This document shows, piece by piece, positions 7,096 through 13,819 of a stretch of DNA of 21,117 nucleotides. Source of the DNA: Pseudomonas sp. UBA4194 (GTDB lineage: Bacteria > Pseudomonadota > Gammaproteobacteria > Pseudomonadales > Pseudomonadaceae). The stretch's first letter is position 1. Each line of letters starts with the position of its first letter. The translations under genes were made by a program, and so were the position numbers. Below the pieces are notes generated by a model. It was not told where the DNA came from. It saw only the letters and a list, made by a program, of their open reading frames with translations, and did no database searches. The stretch covers positions 35,134 through 56,250 of the forward strand of contig NZ_DFUE01000019.1 in NCBI RefSeq assembly GCF_002379585.1, read 5' to 3'.

Positions 7096-8165
7096 ACGAC
7101 TTCGGCACGGTCGCCGGCGAACTCGATGCGCGGGGCTTTGCTGTCGCGCTGATAGGCGTACATCGGGTCGTAGTACTCGCCCAGCAGACCGCTGATCCAC
7201 TGCCGGTGCTCGTCCACCTGGCCGCTGCGCTGCTGTTCCTGCAGGGCGGCGTCCATGGCGGCGGCGAGGCGTTGATAACGCTCACCGCCCAGGCGCTTCA
7301 CGATGCTGGCCAGGCTTTGCCGCAAGCGCAGGGCGAAGAGCTCGAAACCCTGCTCCAGGCCGTGCAAGGCGATGAACTCGGCGCACAGGTCCACCACGTA
7401 GTCCTTGAGAATCCGCTCCACGCGGTTGTCCACGCTGTCCTGCAGCCAGACCAGCGGCGCTTGTTGCATGCGCCGGTGCAGCGGCAACGGCACCGCCCTG
7501 CTGCCAATGGCACGGCCTTCATCCTCGAGCACGAACTGCGCGATGCCCTTATCCCGCTTTTTCAGAATGTCCACCGACAACTGATTCTCGAAACTGATCT
7601 GCGCCGGCTGCCCGCTGGCATGCTTGCCGAAGCTGGAGCCACGGTGGTTGGCGTGGCCCTCCAGGTCCAGGGCGTTGTCCAGTTGCTCCAGCACCTCGGT
7701 CTTGCCGGAGCCGGTCAAACCACCCAGCACCACGAAATCGCACTGGGTTACGGCGTCCTCGGTAACCTCGAGCAGGAAACTGCGCATCGCCTTGTAGCCG
7801 CCCAGCACTCGCGGATAGGGCACATCGGCCTCGTCGCGCAGCCACTGCTGGGTGATCTGCGAGCGTAAGCCGCCGCGAAAGCAGTACAGGTAGCCGTCGG
7901 GATGCGCCTGGGCAAAGGCTGCCCAAGCCTGGATGCGGGTCTGCTTGATGTCACCGCTGACCAGCCGATGACCGAGCTCGATGGCGGCCTGCTGGCCCTG
8001 CTGCTTGTAGCTGGTGCCGACCTTCTGCCGCTCGTCGTCGTTCATCAACGGCAGGTTGATGGACTGCGCGAAGGCGCCCTTGTCGAATTCGACCGGGGCG
8101 CGTACGTCCATCAAAGGGATGTCGTTCAGAAAGATCTCACGCAGGTCGGCGCTGTTGTCACGCAT
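7062..8165 (-). CDS. mnmH: tRNA 2-selenouridine synthase
   Basis: A 367-residue enzyme (SelU/YbbB) that replaces sulfur by selenium in the wobble 2-thiouridine of tRNAs for Lys, Glu and Gln, using selenophosphate and a geranylated intermediate. The N-terminal rhodanese domain (about 1-125) has the catalytic Cys95 in YLYCFRGGLRS. A P-loop domain follows with Walker A GLTGSGKTE (149-157). Further family segments are VLGGYKAMRSF, SSFGKHASGQP and FVLEDEGRAIGS. The length equals the E. coli family norm. The ATG at 8165 overlaps the selD stop by one base (TGATG); an adjacent GTG at 8168 is the only close alternative. selD directly upstream supplies the substrate, so pathway and operon agree. The last codons form half of the shared 3' hairpin. 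Confidence 0.96.
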   Translation of the reverse strand: MRDNSADLREIFLNDIPLMDVRAPVEFDKGAFAQSINLPLMNDDERQKVGTSYKQQGQQAAIELGHRLVSGDIKQTRIQAWAAFAQAHPDGYLYCFRGGLRSQITQQWLRDEADVPYPRVLGGYKAMRSFLLEVTEDAVTQCDFVVLGGLTGSGKTEVLEQLDNALDLEGHANHRGSSFGKHASGQPAQISFENQLSVDILKKRDKGIAQFVLEDEGRAIGSRAVPLPLHRRMQQAPLVWLQDSVDNRVERILKDYVVDLCAEFIALHGLEQGFELFALRLRQSLASIVKRLGGERYQRLAAAMDAALQEQQRSGQVDEHRQWISGLLGEYYDPMYAYQRDSKAPRIEFAGDRAEVVAYLRERQLRR

Positions 8166-9199
8166 CACAGCACCTCGACCGCGTGAGTTTGGCGCGCCAC
8201 CAGTTCACCAATCGGCTGCAACGCCAGCCCGAGCGTTTGCGCCAGTTGCAGGAACTGCGCTTCACCGTCCGGCGCTACGGCCACCAGCAAACCGCCACTG
8301 GTCTGCGGGTCGCACAGCAACTGCTTGTTCGCCTCGCTGAGGCTACCAATGCGCGCACCGTAGCTGTCGTAGTTACGCTGGGTACCGCCGGGGACGCAGC
8401 CCTGTTCGATGTAGTAGTCCACCCCGGGTAACCGGGGCACGGCGTCGGCGTACAGCCTGGCAGTGAGCTGGCTGCCATCGGCCATCTCCACCAGATGGCC
8501 CAGCAGGCCGAAGCCGGTCACGTCGGTCATCGCCTTGACCGCGTCCACCCGCGCGAAGCGGCTGCCGGGAGTGTTCAGGGTGCACATCTGGTCGCGGGCT
8601 ACGCCGATGTCCTGTTCGCGCAGCAGGCCTTTCTTCTCGGCAGTGGTCAGGATGCCGATACCCAGGGGCTTGCTCAGGTACAACCTGCAACCCAGGATGG
8701 CGGTGTCGTTACGCTTCATCAGGCGCTTTTCCACCAGGCCGGTGACGGCCAGACCAAAGATCGGTTCCGGGGCGTCGATGGAATGGCCGCCGGCCAGGGG
8801 AATGCCTGCCGCGTCGCACACCGCGCGACCACCGCGAATCACTTCACGGGCAATCTCCGGCGCCAGCACGTTGACCGGCCAGCCGAGGATGGCGATGGCC
8901 ATGATCGGGTCGCCGCCCATGGCATAGATGTCGCTGATGGCGTTGGTGGCAGCGATACGGCCAAAGTCATAGGGGTCATCGACAATGGGCATGAAAAAGT
9001 CAGTGGTCGAGACCACTCCACGTTCGTCGTCGATGGCGTAGACCGCGGCGTCGTCGCGCGAGGCATTGCCGACCCACAGTTTCGGGTCCAGGTTCTGGGC
9101 GCCGCTGCCGGCCAGGATCACTTCCAGCACCTGGGGTGAAATCTTGCAGCCACAGCCCGCGCCGTGGCTGTATTGGGTCAGGCGGACAGGTTCGGTCAT
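8165..9199 (-). CDS. selD: Selenide, water dikinase (selenophosphate synthetase)
   Basis: A 344-residue cytosolic enzyme making selenophosphate from selenide and ATP. The opening SHGAGCGCKISP carries the catalytic Cys16 and Lys19 (Cys17/Lys20 in E. coli); the residue is Cys, not selenocysteine. Other signatures are NASRDDAAVY, STTDFFMPIVDDPYDFG, AISDIYAMGGDPIMA, GGHSIDAPEPIFGLAVTG, MTDVTGFGLLGHL and LLCDPQTSGGLL, an almost complete match to E. coli SelD from memory. The reading frame is open 34 codons further upstream, but the ATG at 9199 gives the conserved MTEPVRLTQYSHGAG start. The stop overlaps mnmH as TGATG. No selenoprotein or selA/selB gene is in the window, so the visible use of selenophosphate is tRNA modification. 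Confidence 0.98.
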   Translation of the reverse strand: MTEPVRLTQYSHGAGCGCKISPQVLEVILAGSGAQNLDPKLWVGNASRDDAAVYAIDDERGVVSTTDFFMPIVDDPYDFGRIAATNAISDIYAMGGDPIMAIAILGWPVNVLAPEIAREVIRGGRAVCDAAGIPLAGGHSIDAPEPIFGLAVTGLVEKRLMKRNDTAILGCRLYLSKPLGIGILTTAEKKGLLREQDIGVARDQMCTLNTPGSRFARVDAVKAMTDVTGFGLLGHLVEMADGSQLTARLYADAVPRLPGVDYYIEQGCVPGGTQRNYDSYGARIGSLSEANKQLLCDPQTSGGLLVAVAPDGEAQFLQLAQTLGLALQPIGELVARQTHAVEVL

Positions 9200-9264
9200 G
9201 ATCGAGGCCTCGAGGAGAAGGCCCGGGATTCTACCAGAGGTGGGCGATGCCGACGTTGTGATAG

Positions 9265-9298
9265 CGCTGCCGCGGTGGTTCCACGGCAGCGTTTTATT
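9265..9298. terminator. GC-rich hairpin between the MFS gene end and selD
   Basis: CGCTGCCG (9265-9272) and CGGCAGCG (9284-9291) pair perfectly around an 11-nt loop. On the plus strand TTTTATT follows, the layout of an intrinsic terminator. Both flanking genes are on the minus strand, where the hairpin comes 6 nt after the MFS stop but lacks a T-run. It may still mark the MFS 3' end. Confidence 0.5.
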
Positions 9299-10641
9299 CA
9301 CTCCTTGGTCGCGTGTGCCCAGCGGTAATCCAGGCGTGGTGCCTTGACCTTGATCTTGCGCTTGGTCTTGCTGAAGAAGGGTTCGTGGACCGGCTCCGGG
9401 TCTTTGAGGAAGATCGTCATCACCGCGCTCAGCGCATACAGACCGGTGAATGCCCAGACCACCCCTTCGAGGCCGAAGCTGTCGTGGAAGATCGCCACCA
9501 CCGCCGGGCCCACCCAGGTGGACGCACCGGCGCCCAGGCTCAGTACCGACAGCGCGGCAGCCTTGTTATGCGGCGCCAGCGCGGGCGCCAGGGCCGACAG
9601 CGGCACGAAGCACGCCAGCGTCAGGCCGTAGAGAGCACCGAACACCGAGGCCAAGAGGAAGTTGTCGGGGAACGCCTGGGGCATGAAGAAGAACAGCGGG
9701 GTGGTGATGGTGCTGCCCACCGCGCCCAGCCACAGAATGGTGTTGCGGTAGCCGATGCGGGTACTGATGATGCTCGAACCCAGGTTGCCGATGATGTTGA
9801 ACACGAAGACGATGGTCAGCAGTTGCAGCCATTCTTCCAGCGTGAAGCCCACGACGTCCATGAAGAAGCCGGGCAGGACCACCAGGAAGCCGAACATCGA
9901 CGAGGTGTTGATGATGCGCACCACACCGGCCAGGGTTACCTTGGGTTTGGTCCACATGATGGTGACATTCTTGGCCATGGTCACCAGCGGTTTCTCGCCT
10001 TCGGGTGCCAGACGACGCATACCGTGAGCCTCACGCATGCCCACCAGACCGATGATGCCACCGACCACCACCAGCGCGAACGACAGCCAGAATGTCTGCA
10101 GCGCGCCGATCAGTGGAATGCTGATGCTCGCCACCAGCGAACCCAAGGTCGGCAGGCCGGCCGCATAGGCCACCCAGAACCAGCCCACGGCCAGGCCCAT
10201 TTTGCGTGATGGCGTGGCCGCTGCAATCCAGACCAGAAAGCCATAGGCGAACAGCGGGTAACCGAAGCCGCGCAGACCGTAGGTCAGCAGGATCATCTTG
10301 TAGCTCAGGGTTTCCAGGCCATACACCAGGAACAGGACCTCGAACACGCTCCAGATCAACAGGCCCAGCATCATGACCCGTTTCGGCCCCCAGATGTTCG
10401 ACAGCGCTCCGGCCAGCCAGGAGGAAATCCCCACCGTGACACCGTACAGGGTGAACACCATGGCAATTTCGCCCTCGGGCATGCCGCGGCCGCTGAGGAA
10501 GGGGGAGAGGTAGCCGAGTTCGACACCGTCGCCAATCATGAAGATCAGCAGGCCGACGAACCCCCAGAACATGGGATAGGGGATACCGATCTTGTCGCAC
10601 AGGCGGGAGAGTGGGGTGTTCGGAGTGGATTGATCGCTCAA
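9298..10641 (-). CDS. MFS transporter of the RbtT/DalT/CsbX (polyol permease) type
   Basis: A 447-residue, twelve-span major facilitator. TM1 begins at about residue 24 with FWGFVGLLIFMIGDGVELGYLSPFL. The characteristic RGFGYPLFAYGFLVW segment is shared with Klebsiella ribitol (RbtT) and arabinitol (DalT) transporters as I recall them. A basic cytoplasmic tail (KTKRKIKVKAPR) closes the protein. The proton-coupled sugar-alcohol role is by family; the actual substrate is not readable. The start is taken as TTG at 10641, because AAGGA lies 8 nt upstream and the frame before it has no ribosome-binding site. The open frame extends 38 codons further to 10755 with no transporter-like sequence. The gene stands alone, with a candidate promoter and LacI-type palindrome about 220 nt upstream. 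No polyol dehydrogenase is adjacent. Confidence 0.88.
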   Translation of the reverse strand: MSDQSTPNTPLSRLCDKIGIPYPMFWGFVGLLIFMIGDGVELGYLSPFLSGRGMPEGEIAMVFTLYGVTVGISSWLAGALSNIWGPKRVMMLGLLIWSVFEVLFLVYGLETLSYKMILLTYGLRGFGYPLFAYGFLVWIAAATPSRKMGLAVGWFWVAYAAGLPTLGSLVASISIPLIGALQTFWLSFALVVVGGIIGLVGMREAHGMRRLAPEGEKPLVTMAKNVTIMWTKPKVTLAGVVRIINTSSMFGFLVVLPGFFMDVVGFTLEEWLQLLTIVFVFNIIGNLGSSIISTRIGYRNTILWLGAVGSTITTPLFFFMPQAFPDNFLLASVFGALYGLTLACFVPLSALAPALAPHNKAAALSVLSLGAGASTWVGPAVVAIFHDSFGLEGVVWAFTGLYALSAVMTIFLKDPEPVHEPFFSKTKRKIKVKAPRLDYRWAHATKE

Positions 10642-10808
10642 TGGTCCGGTCCTTTTTGCAGCACGGCGCTTGGGCGCGCCGAATGAATGGCCTCTATGAG
10701 GTTGGCGGGCAGGCTCAGGTAAGAGCAGAGCACCACGATCGACGTGGTACAACACGACGCGGAGGGAGCAAAGCAGGATCGCCGGGGTACGGCGTGCATG
10801 GGCTCATT

Positions 10809-10828
10809 AATCTATATTTTTTTAGATT
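10809..10828. repeat. AT-rich inverted repeat in the MFS leader
   Basis: AATCTA, 8 nt of mostly T, then TAGATT form a 6-bp dyad within an AT-rich patch. It would be transcribed in the 5' leader if the promoter at 10849-10877 is used, or it could be part of an alternative minus-strand promoter (TATAGA). Its function is unknown. Confidence 0.3.
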
Positions 10829-10848
10829 TTCGCGCCGTTTGCTGATCT

Positions 10849-10877
10849 TTTATCGCATCTGAATCGATTCAGCGCAA
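10849..10877 (-). promoter_or_regulatory. Candidate sigma-70 promoter of the MFS gene
   Basis: On the minus strand TTGCGC (10877-10872), a 17-nt spacer and GATAAA (10854-10849) form a moderate sigma-70 match. The leader would be about 200 nt long. The palindromic operator candidate fills most of the spacer, a position suited to repression. Confidence 0.4.
10859..10872. promoter_or_regulatory. LacI-family-like operator palindrome
   Basis: CTGAATCGATTCAG is a perfect 14-bp palindrome with the central CG typical of LacI/GalR-family operators, of the TGAAnCGnTTCA type. Its place within the presumed promoter of a sugar-alcohol-type transporter supports a repressor site. No LacI-family gene lies in the window. 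Confidence 0.5.
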
Positions 10878-11012
10878 CCGCGCGGGGCGCGCAAGGGTGC
10901 GACAATCGGCCCGGTGGTAATGGCGCTAGGCCAGAAGGCAGGGGGCCTAAGGTGTTGCAAAAAATGACTGAAAAAAATTTGGTTTTTGGTTGGGGGATTT
11001 GGGTAGGGAGGT
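10878..11012. other. Non-coding spacer, no gene recognised
   Basis: Together with the following repeat element and the stretch to 11534 this makes about 660 bases without a supported gene. The segment shifts from GC-rich to runs of A and T near 10960-11000 and then to G-rich sequence. No promoter, RNA gene or coding signal is convincing here. Confidence 0.6.
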
Positions 11013-11292
11013 GGGATTGGCGGTGAATGGTCCCCTCACCCCAGCCCTCTCCCTGAGGGAGAGGGAGCTGTACGGTGGTGTTGCGGATATGCGCGATCCG
11101 CTTTTAGCCCCCTCTCCCTGAGGGAGAGGGAGCCGGACGGTGGTGTTGCGGATATACGCGATCCGCTTTTAGCCCCCTCTCCCTCAGAAAGAGGGCGCCG
11201 TGCGGTGGTTCTGCGGATGTACGCGATCTGCTTTTAGCTCCCTCTCCCTCAGGGAGAGGGCTGGGGTGAGGGGACCATTCACCGCCAATCCC
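11013..11292. mobile_element. MITE-like non-coding element with 57-bp perfect terminal inverted repeats
   Basis: Bases 11013-11069 and 11236-11292 are exact reverse complements (57 bp each). The outer end reads GGGATTGGCGGTGAATGGTC and the inner end AGGGAGAGGGAGCT. They enclose 166 bp made of further copies of the same palindrome. No transposase or credible ORF is inside, and no clear target-site duplication flanks it. Sequences of the CCCTCTCCCT-AGGGAGAGGG kind are recurrent intergenic repeats in Pseudomonas and relatives. Classification as a transposon-mobilised MITE is inference; a folded RNA or termination element is also possible. Confidence 0.65.
11045..11260. repeat. Four palindromes in a 65-bp tandem array
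   Basis: Twenty-one-base palindromes of the form CCCTCTCCCT-N-AGGGAGAGGG start at 11045, 11110, 11175 and 11240, exactly 65 bp apart. The 44-bp spacers are near-identical: first and second differ at 3 positions, second and third at 8. Each spacer carries its own dyad GCGGAT-N7-ATCCGC (11083-11101, 11148-11166, 11213-11231). The third palindrome has two mismatched positions (AGAAAGAGGG). Conserved spacers exclude a CRISPR array. Confidence 0.9.
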
Positions 11293-11534
11293 GCCGACGT
11301 ACTCGAGCAATTCAGGACGTCCGCGCCCGGGCGGCAAACCCGGATCAATACCGCATTGTTAGACTGGCTCAAACCCCATCAGCCTTAGCCGCACCGCCAC
11401 GAATCACACTGCCCGCTTTCGCCCGCCCGGCACATCCCACCATGTGAGAGCATGTTCGAAAAAAGCCCCCCCAGGCTTGCCGGTAACCCCACCACGGAGT
11501 AAAGGTGGCGCTATCGAGCCCGGCAGGAATTCCC
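11293..11534. other. Upstream region of the first oxidoreductase gene
   Basis: No confident promoter was found. The only clear signal is AGGA at 11525-11528, which serves as ribosome-binding site for the gene at 11535. A weak 5-bp hairpin (AAGCC...GGCTT, 11463-11478) followed on the minus strand by T residues is probably incidental. Confidence 0.5.
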
Positions 11535-12836
11535 ATGTACCCGCTTATTTCGAACGTCGAAAGTGATGCCCAGTTGCCCGACAGTGCTGATGTGGTGGTG
11601 ATTGGTGGCGGCATCATTGGAGTGTGTACCGCGTTTTTTCTGGCCGAGCGCGGGGTGTCGGTGGTGCTGGTGGACAAGAGCGGCATCGCCCACGAGCAGT
11701 CTTCGCGCAACTGGGGGTGGGTGCGCACCATGGGCCGGGATGTGGCCGAGGTGCCCCTGGCCATTGCCAGCCTGAAACTGTGGGATGGCTGGGCTGCCAA
11801 GCTCACCCATGACACCGGCTTTACCCGCTCCGGCATTCTTTACGCCTGTGAATCGGCGGCCGAGCTTGAGGCCAAGGCGAAATGGCTGGAGCACACTCAG
11901 GCCCTGGGCATCGAGGCGCAATTGCTGGACACCGCGCAAATCCAACAGCGCCTCAATGCCCCAGCGCCGGCTTCCTGGGTCGGCGCGCTGTTCACCGAAA
12001 GCGACGGCCGCGCCGAGCCGGACATTGCCACTGCCGCCATCGCCGAAGGCGCCCGCGCTCGCGGCGCCAAGCTGTTCACCCGGTGTGCAGCGCGGGGTGT
12101 GGAAACCAGCGGCGGCCGGGTCAGCTCGGTGGTAACCGAACTGGGCGAAATCAAATGCAGCAGCGTGGTGCTGGCCGCTGGCGCGTGGTCCAGCCTGTTC
12201 TGTCGCAACCTGGGTATCCGCCTGCCGCAGTTGCGGGTGATGGGCTCGGTGATGCGCACAGCGCCGTTGCCCGGTGGGCCGGAGTGCGCCGTGGCAACGG
12301 AAAAGGTGTCGTTCAGAAAGCGTGCCGACGGCGGCTACACCATCGCCTTGCGCAACGCCAACGTAGCCTCGCTGGTCCCCGACAGTTTCCGTTACCTTCC
12401 CGACTTCCTGCCCATGGTCAAAGCCCATCACCAGGAATACCGCCTGCGTGTCACCGGCCAGAGCTGGACGGAAATGAACACCGCCACCCGCTGGGCGAAC
12501 AACGAGACCTCACCATTCGAAACCCAGCGGCTGTACGACCTCAAACCCGTGGACGCCTATCTCGACAAGGCCCTGGCCATGCTCGCCGGGCAGTTTCCGA
12601 TCTTCGCCCAGGCCAGGATCGAGCAGCGCTGGGCCGGGCTGATCGATGTCACCCCCGACGTGGTACCCGTGATGGACCAGGTGCAGAGCCTGCCCGGTTT
12701 CTACCTCGCTACCGGCTTCTCCGGCCATGGCTTCGGCATCGGCCCAGGCTCGGGTCACTTGATGGCGGACCTGATCACCGGCGATACACCCTTGGTCGAC
12801 CCCACGCCGTTTCGCTTCGCCAGGTTTGCCCGATGA
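11535..12836 (+). CDS. FAD-dependent oxidoreductase, DAO (D-amino acid oxidase/DadA) family, first copy
   Basis: A 433-residue flavoprotein. The N-terminal Rossmann motif VVVIGGGIIG (20-29) ends at the ribose-binding acidic residue Asp47. It is followed by HEQSSRNWGWVR (53-64), a signature shared with the second copy in this window. The C-terminal flavin-contacting GFSGHGFGIGPGSG lies at 394-407. The family oxidises C-N bonds of amino acids, N-alkyl amino acids, polyamines or opines; the substrate is not determinable here. No signal peptide is seen. ATG 11535 is chosen over the in-frame 11505 because AGGA precedes it. It converges on the IclR gene with 5 bp between stops and shares roughly half its residues by eye with the oxidoreductase at 13820. 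It is transcribed separately from the transporter operon. Confidence 0.92.
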   Translation: MYPLISNVESDAQLPDSADVVVIGGGIIGVCTAFFLAERGVSVVLVDKSGIAHEQSSRNWGWVRTMGRDVAEVPLAIASLKLWDGWAAKLTHDTGFTRSGILYACESAAELEAKAKWLEHTQALGIEAQLLDTAQIQQRLNAPAPASWVGALFTESDGRAEPDIATAAIAEGARARGAKLFTRCAARGVETSGGRVSSVVTELGEIKCSSVVLAAGAWSSLFCRNLGIRLPQLRVMGSVMRTAPLPGGPECAVATEKVSFRKRADGGYTIALRNANVASLVPDSFRYLPDFLPMVKAHHQEYRLRVTGQSWTEMNTATRWANNETSPFETQRLYDLKPVDAYLDKALAMLAGQFPIFAQARIEQRWAGLIDVTPDVVPVMDQVQSLPGFYLATGFSGHGFGIGPGSGHLMADLITGDTPLVDPTPFRFARFAR

Positions 12837-12841
12837 GCCGC

Positions 12842-13660
12842 TCAGCTGTGCGCGAGCACCGCGTCCATCCGCTGAGCAATGAGCGCGCTTTCCTCACCCA
12901 TGGCGCGCACCAGTTGCTGTCGGTAGGCGTCGGTCATCCGGGCGCTGGGCAGTGCGCAACTCAGCGCGCCCAGCGGAGCGCCTTCGCTATCCAGAATCGG
13001 CACCGCAACGCCGGTGTGCAGGGGCAGGATCTTGTCGCTCAAGCCACCGGCGAAACCCTGCTTGCGCACCTCCTTGAAGGCCACACGCAGGGCCTGCTCG
13101 GTAATGCCGTATTCGCGCAGCAGGCGTGGCGCGTTGTGGTCCAGGATCTCGGCACGCTTGCAGGCCGGCAGGTGGCTCAGCAACACCAGCGAGCCCTGGC
13201 CGACGCCACTGAGCACGCGCGCGCCAACGCAGTGGGCAAACCGCTTGGTGGGGTTGGCGCCGGCCTGCATTTCCAGGCACAGCGCGTAGTAGCCGTCCTG
13301 CACGAAGAGGAAAAAACTGTCGGCGAAGGTTTCCGAAAGCCGCAGCAGCGCCGGCCGGGCCAATTCTCGCAGGCCGCCGGTATTGCCAGCCTGGGCGCCC
13401 AGGCTGAGCAACTCGTAGCCCAGGTAGTAGTTGCCGCGCAGCCTGGGCAGGCGAATGAACCCATAGGACTTCATGGCCTTGAGCAGTCGGTACAACGTCG
13501 CTCGGCTGAGCTGGGTCTCGGCACTCAGTTCCTCGATGCTGGCGCCACGGTCACCACAGGCGGCAATGGCCTGCAGGATATCGAACGAACGGTCCAGGGT
13601 TTGCGTTCCCTGGGTGCTGCAACGCGGGGGGCGCGGTGTCGATGAGTCGGTTTGGGGCAC
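12842..13660 (-). CDS. IclR-family transcriptional regulator
   Basis: A 272-residue regulator. The N-terminal winged helix-turn-helix covers about 20-80, with the recognition segment in ASIEELSAETQLSRATLYRLLKAM cut around residues 40-62. The effector domain spans about 85-265 and includes the family-like GARVLSGVGQGSLVLLSHLP and the late SDKILPLHTGVAVPILDSEG region. The GTG at 13660 is taken as start because GGAGA lies 7 nt upstream and the helix-turn-helix follows at the usual distance. The open frame continues upstream but crosses the divergent gene. It is divergent from the second oxidoreductase and transporter operon (159-nt gap) and convergent with the first oxidoreductase, so it is the likely local regulator responding to the imported compound or a breakdown product. 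Confidence 0.93.
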   Translation of the reverse strand: MPQTDSSTPRPPRCSTQGTQTLDRSFDILQAIAACGDRGASIEELSAETQLSRATLYRLLKAMKSYGFIRLPRLRGNYYLGYELLSLGAQAGNTGGLRELARPALLRLSETFADSFFLFVQDGYYALCLEMQAGANPTKRFAHCVGARVLSGVGQGSLVLLSHLPACKRAEILDHNAPRLLREYGITEQALRVAFKEVRKQGFAGGLSDKILPLHTGVAVPILDSEGAPLGALSCALPSARMTDAYRQQLVRAMGEESALIAQRMDAVLAHS

Positions 13661-13819
13661 GTGGGCATCTCCCTGGAAACAGACAATGTCTAGCCGATGT
13701 CCAGCGGGCGTGGCATCGAGCCGCCAAGCCCGGCTGACAGGAGATGAAGGTCTGCAATATTTGGGCCCCGATCCGCTCGGGGTGTCCGCACCACTGATCA
13801 ACAGGAATGAGAACCGCTG
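13661..13819. promoter_or_regulatory. Divergent control region between IclR regulator and oxidase-transporter operon
   Basis: This 159-nt gap must hold the promoters of both directions. Two dyads stand out: AGACAATGTCT (13681-13691), 20 nt from the regulator start, and CCCCGA-tccgc-TCGGGG (13766-13782), about 40 nt from the oxidoreductase start. Either could be the regulator's operator. No convincing -35/-10 pair was found. Confidence 0.45.

Noticed and set aside
11045..11260. CRISPR-like array: 21-bp palindromic repeats with 44-bp spacers
   Set aside because: The spacers are copies of one another, only four units exist, and no cas genes are present. It is a tandem palindrome array inside an inverted-repeat element.
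11104..11337. Minus-strand ORF of 77 codons across the repeat element
   Set aside because: Its sequence is the translation of the repeat (PSPLPEGEG pattern) with no start signal. This is a well-known type of spurious repeat-derived ORF.
11459..11478. Minus-strand terminator-like AAGCC-TGGGGG-GGCTT followed by T residues
   Set aside because: The stem is only 5 bp and no minus-strand gene ends upstream of it, so it is probably chance.
13744..13797. Possible 17-residue leader peptide before the second oxidoreductase (AGGAG then ATG)
   Set aside because: AGGAG directly abuts the ATG, which is too close for normal initiation. The peptide shows no attenuator-like codon run or following terminator.
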